64,000 nt of DNA, from positions 124,001 through 188,000 of the forward strand of contig NZ_JAPDPD010000007.1 in the NCBI RefSeq assembly GCF_026283965.1, written 5' to 3'. Under the pieces are notes generated by a model that saw only the letters and a list, made by a program, of their open reading frames with translations, was not told where the DNA came from and ran no database searches. Position 1 is the first letter of the stretch; each line of letters begins with the position of its first letter. The translations under genes were made by a program, and so were the position numbers. The stretch comes from Dyella subtropica. GTDB lineage: Bacteria > Pseudomonadota > Gammaproteobacteria > Xanthomonadales > Rhodanobacteraceae. This document shows positions 62,225 through 64,000 of this stretch, in pieces.

Positions 62225-62512
62225 TCAGCTGGTGGCGGGAGCCGCCGCGCCGGGCTTGTTGTTGCCCTCGGGCAACGCTACCGAGAGCTCCAGCACTTCG
62301 TGCCCGCTATCGCGCTCCAGATTGATGCTGATGGCATCGAGATCGACGTGGACGTATTTCTTGATCACTTCGAGTAGCTCGTTGCGCAACAGTGGCAAGT
62401 AGTCTGGCGCACCACGGGTGGAGCGTTCCTGCGCCACGATGATGCGCAGGCGTTCCTTGGCGACCGTGGCGGTGGGTTCCGGCCTGCGCTTCAGGAAATC
62501 AAGAATACCCAT
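62225..62512 (-). CDS. minE: Cell division topological specificity factor MinE
   Basis: Drives MinCD oscillation by stimulating MinD ATPase. The 95-residue protein starts [20 protein letters not shown], with the membrane-targeting amphipathic start, the MinD-binding [12 protein letters not shown] segment and the dimerisation part with [20 protein letters not shown]. The ATG at 62512 has a GGAGG nine bases upstream, located in the last codons of minD. The C-terminal tail is Ala/Pro-rich. Confidence 0.96.
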   Translation of the reverse strand: MGILDFLKRRPEPTATVAKERLRIIVAQERSTRGAPDYLPLLRNELLEVIKKYVHVDLDAISINLERDSGHEVLELSVALPEGNNKPGAAAPATS

Positions 62513-62517
62513 CGCGA

Positions 62518-63333
62518 TCAACCTCCGAATACGCGCTGGAAGAAGCCCTTCTTCTGCACATCAAGGAAGCGCAGGGCACGTTCTTCACCGAGGATACGGG
62601 CCACGGTATCGCTATAGGCCTGGCCGGCGAAGGAGTTCTCGTCGAGGATCACCGGTACGCCGGAGTTGGATGCGGCCAGCACGTTCTCCGACTCCGGGAT
62701 GACGCCGACCACATTGATGCCGAGGATGTCTTCCACGTCTTTCACGCTGAGCATTTCGCCGACGGCGACTCGTGCCGGGTTGTAGCGGGTCAGCAGCAAG
62801 TGCTGCTTGATCGCGCTGTCGCCGCGCTCGGCGCGGCGGGTCTTGCTGGCGAGCAGGCCGAGGATGCGGTCGGAGTCGCGCACGGAGGAGACCTCCGGGT
62901 TGACCACCACCACAGCGTGATCGGCGAAGTACATGGCCAAGTGCGCACCCTTCTCGATGCCGGCGGGCGAGTCGCACACGACGTAGTCGAAGCCTTCTTC
63001 CGACAGGCCGTCGAGCACTTTCTCCACGCCTTCCTGGGTCAGTGCGTCCTTGTCGCGGGTCTGGCTGGCGGCCAGTACGTACAGGGTTTCGTAGCGCTTG
63101 TCCTTGATCAGCGCCTGCTTGAGTGTGGCCTCACCGTGCACGACGTTGACGAAGTCGTACACCACGCGGCGTTCGCAACCCATGATCAGGTCGAGGTTGC
63201 GCAGGCCGACGTCGAAGTCGATCACAGCGACTTTCTTGCCGGCGATGGCAAGGCCGGTGGCGAGGGAGGCGCTGGTCGTGGTCTTGCCCACGCCACCTTT
63301 GCCCGAGGTGACAACGATGATCTCAGCAGTCAA
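62518..63333 (-). CDS. minD: Septum site-determining ATPase MinD
   Basis: A 271-residue ParA/MinD ATPase that recruits MinC to the membrane. The deviant Walker A is [20 protein letters not shown] (residues 8-27), then [20 protein letters not shown] and [20 protein letters not shown]. The C-terminal amphipathic membrane-targeting sequence is [11 protein letters not shown]. The start is TTG at 63333 with a GGAG eight bases upstream; there is no ATG nearby. Confidence 0.96.
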   Translation of the reverse strand: MTAEIIVVTSGKGGVGKTTTSASLATGLAIAGKKVAVIDFDVGLRNLDLIMGCERRVVYDFVNVVHGEATLKQALIKDKRYETLYVLAASQTRDKDALTQEGVEKVLDGLSEEGFDYVVCDSPAGIEKGAHLAMYFADHAVVVVNPEVSSVRDSDRILGLLASKTRRAERGDSAIKQHLLLTRYNPARVAVGEMLSVKDVEDILGINVVGVIPESENVLAASNSGVPVILDENSFAGQAYSDTVARILGEERALRFLDVQKKGFFQRVFGG

Positions 63334-63389
63334 GGGCTCATCTCCGCGTAGTTCTTGTAGTAGTAGTGGTCGTTCATAGCTCTAAATGA

Positions 63390-64000
63390 TCAGAGCTTGG
63401 CAATAAGCAATTTCTCACCTTCGAGCCAGCATTGCACAGACTGGCCCTCAAGGTCCTTTGGGATTTGTTCAAACACGCGGTAGTGGCCGGCGATGGCCAC
63501 CAGCTCCGCGCGAAAATCGGACACGTAGATGCGGGCCTTGGTATCGCCCTGTGCACCAGCCATGGCGCGCCCGCGTAGGCCGCCGTAGATATGGATGCTG
63601 CCGTCGGCGATCACTTCGGCGCCGTTGGCGACGGCACCGGTGATGACCAGGTCGCGGTCGCGTGCGTAGATCTGCTGGCCCGAACGCACCGTGCCGTCGT
63701 GGTACTGCGCGCCCAGCGAGTTGCCCGGGGCGGCGTCGAAGAGGATCGGCTCGCTCCTCGGAGCCGGTGCAGGTGCCGGCTCGGCGGGCGCTGGCGGGGC
63801 GATGCTGCCGCCGCTGGCCGGCTCATACGCCGCGCGGAACTTGGCGATCAGCGGCAAGCCCATGCGGCGCGACAGTGCTTCGGTCTCGCTGGTGCCATAG
63901 GCCAGGCCTACCGGCAGCATGCCCGCACTGCGCACAGCTTCCAGCAAGGCATCGACCGTGCCGTCGTCGGGCAGATCGAGCAAGTGGCTCAGGTCCAGCA
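63390..64000 (-). CDS. minC: Septum site-determining protein MinC (C-terminal part, cut by window edge)
   Basis: FtsZ-assembly inhibitor of the Min system. About 203 codons are visible and the frame is still open at base 64000 (no start seen). An N-terminal domain remnant (RRMGLPLIAKFRAAYEPASG) and a Pro/Ala-rich linker precede the beta-helical C-terminal domain: VRSGQQIYARDRDLVITGAV, then NGAEVIADGSIHIYGGLRGR and AMAGAQGDTKARIYVSDFRA. Gene order minC-minD-minE is standard. Confidence 0.95.
   Translation of the reverse strand, partial: LDLSHLLDLPDDGTVDALLEAVRSAGMLPVGLAYGTSETEALSRRMGLPLIAKFRAAYEPASGGSIAPPAPAEPAPAPAPRSEPILFDAAPGNSLGAQYHDGTVRSGQQIYARDRDLVITGAVANGAEVIADGSIHIYGGLRGRAMAGAQGDTKARIYVSDFRAELVAIAGHYRVFEQIPKDLEGQSVQCWLEGEKLLIAKL

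Overview
The window is about 64 kb of GC-rich chromosome with no rRNA, tRNA, insertion sequence, prophage or CRISPR array that I could see. Gene order and protein character point to a gammaproteobacterium of the Lysobacterales (Xanthomonadales), most likely Rhodanobacteraceae (Dyella, Luteibacter, Frateuria or Rhodanobacter type). This rests on the dnaE-rnhB-lpxB-lpxA-fabZ-lpxD-bamA-rseP-dxr-cdsA-uppS-frr-pyrH-tsf-rpsB block, the divergent map-glnD-dapD-dapE block, GumN/TraB-type proteins and the style of the intergenic repeats. The genus is an inference.

Layout. 1-1896 is the N-terminal half of dnaE, cut by the window edge. 2065-4268 holds an APC permease, a small unknown protein and an empty stretch. 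4269-18733 is the conserved minus-strand housekeeping block for lipid A synthesis, outer-membrane assembly, isoprenoid and phospholipid precursors, ribosome recycling, UMP kinase, EF-Ts and S2. A strong promoter and a leader of about 275 nt precede rpsB. 19100-25634 runs the other way: map, glnD, dapD, an ArsC/Spx-like thioredoxin-fold protein, a DUF2165 membrane protein and dapE. 25692-31068 carries a DUF4019 protein, a penicillin-acylase-family enzyme, a phosphodiester-glycosidase-like lipoprotein, a complex inverted-repeat element and two overlapping Nudix hydrolases.

31128-36277 is accessory: an ACP/ketosynthase pair diverging from a FemAB-like acyltransferase and a ureohydrolase-fold protein, followed by a membrane diguanylate cyclase. 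36801-38494 encodes a secreted Lys/Asp-repeat protein and an outer-membrane beta-barrel. 38877-45312 is a type IV pilus minor-pilin operon (pilE-like, fimT, pilV, pilW, pilX, pilY1). 45581-48468 is a compact minus-strand set of alpha/beta hydrolase, two small EmrE/EamA-type membrane proteins and a DegT-family aminotransferase. 48629-55584 holds a periplasmic protein, an M16 peptidase pair (one catalytic, one not), a two-piece lipoate-protein ligase and parC.

56162-60183 is a minus-strand operon headed by a clear fluoride riboswitch: crcB, DUF190, cyclopropane fatty acid synthase, a proline-iminopeptidase-like hydrolase and a TraB/GumN protein. A Bcr/CflA efflux pump, an HExxH protein and the minC(partial)-minD-minE operon close the window.

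The most interesting points are the fluoride-riboswitch operon with a membrane-lipid-modifying enzyme inside it, the two uncharacterised accessory clusters, the split lipoate ligase, and a dispersed inverted-repeat family whose best copy (29772-30043) has nested arms.
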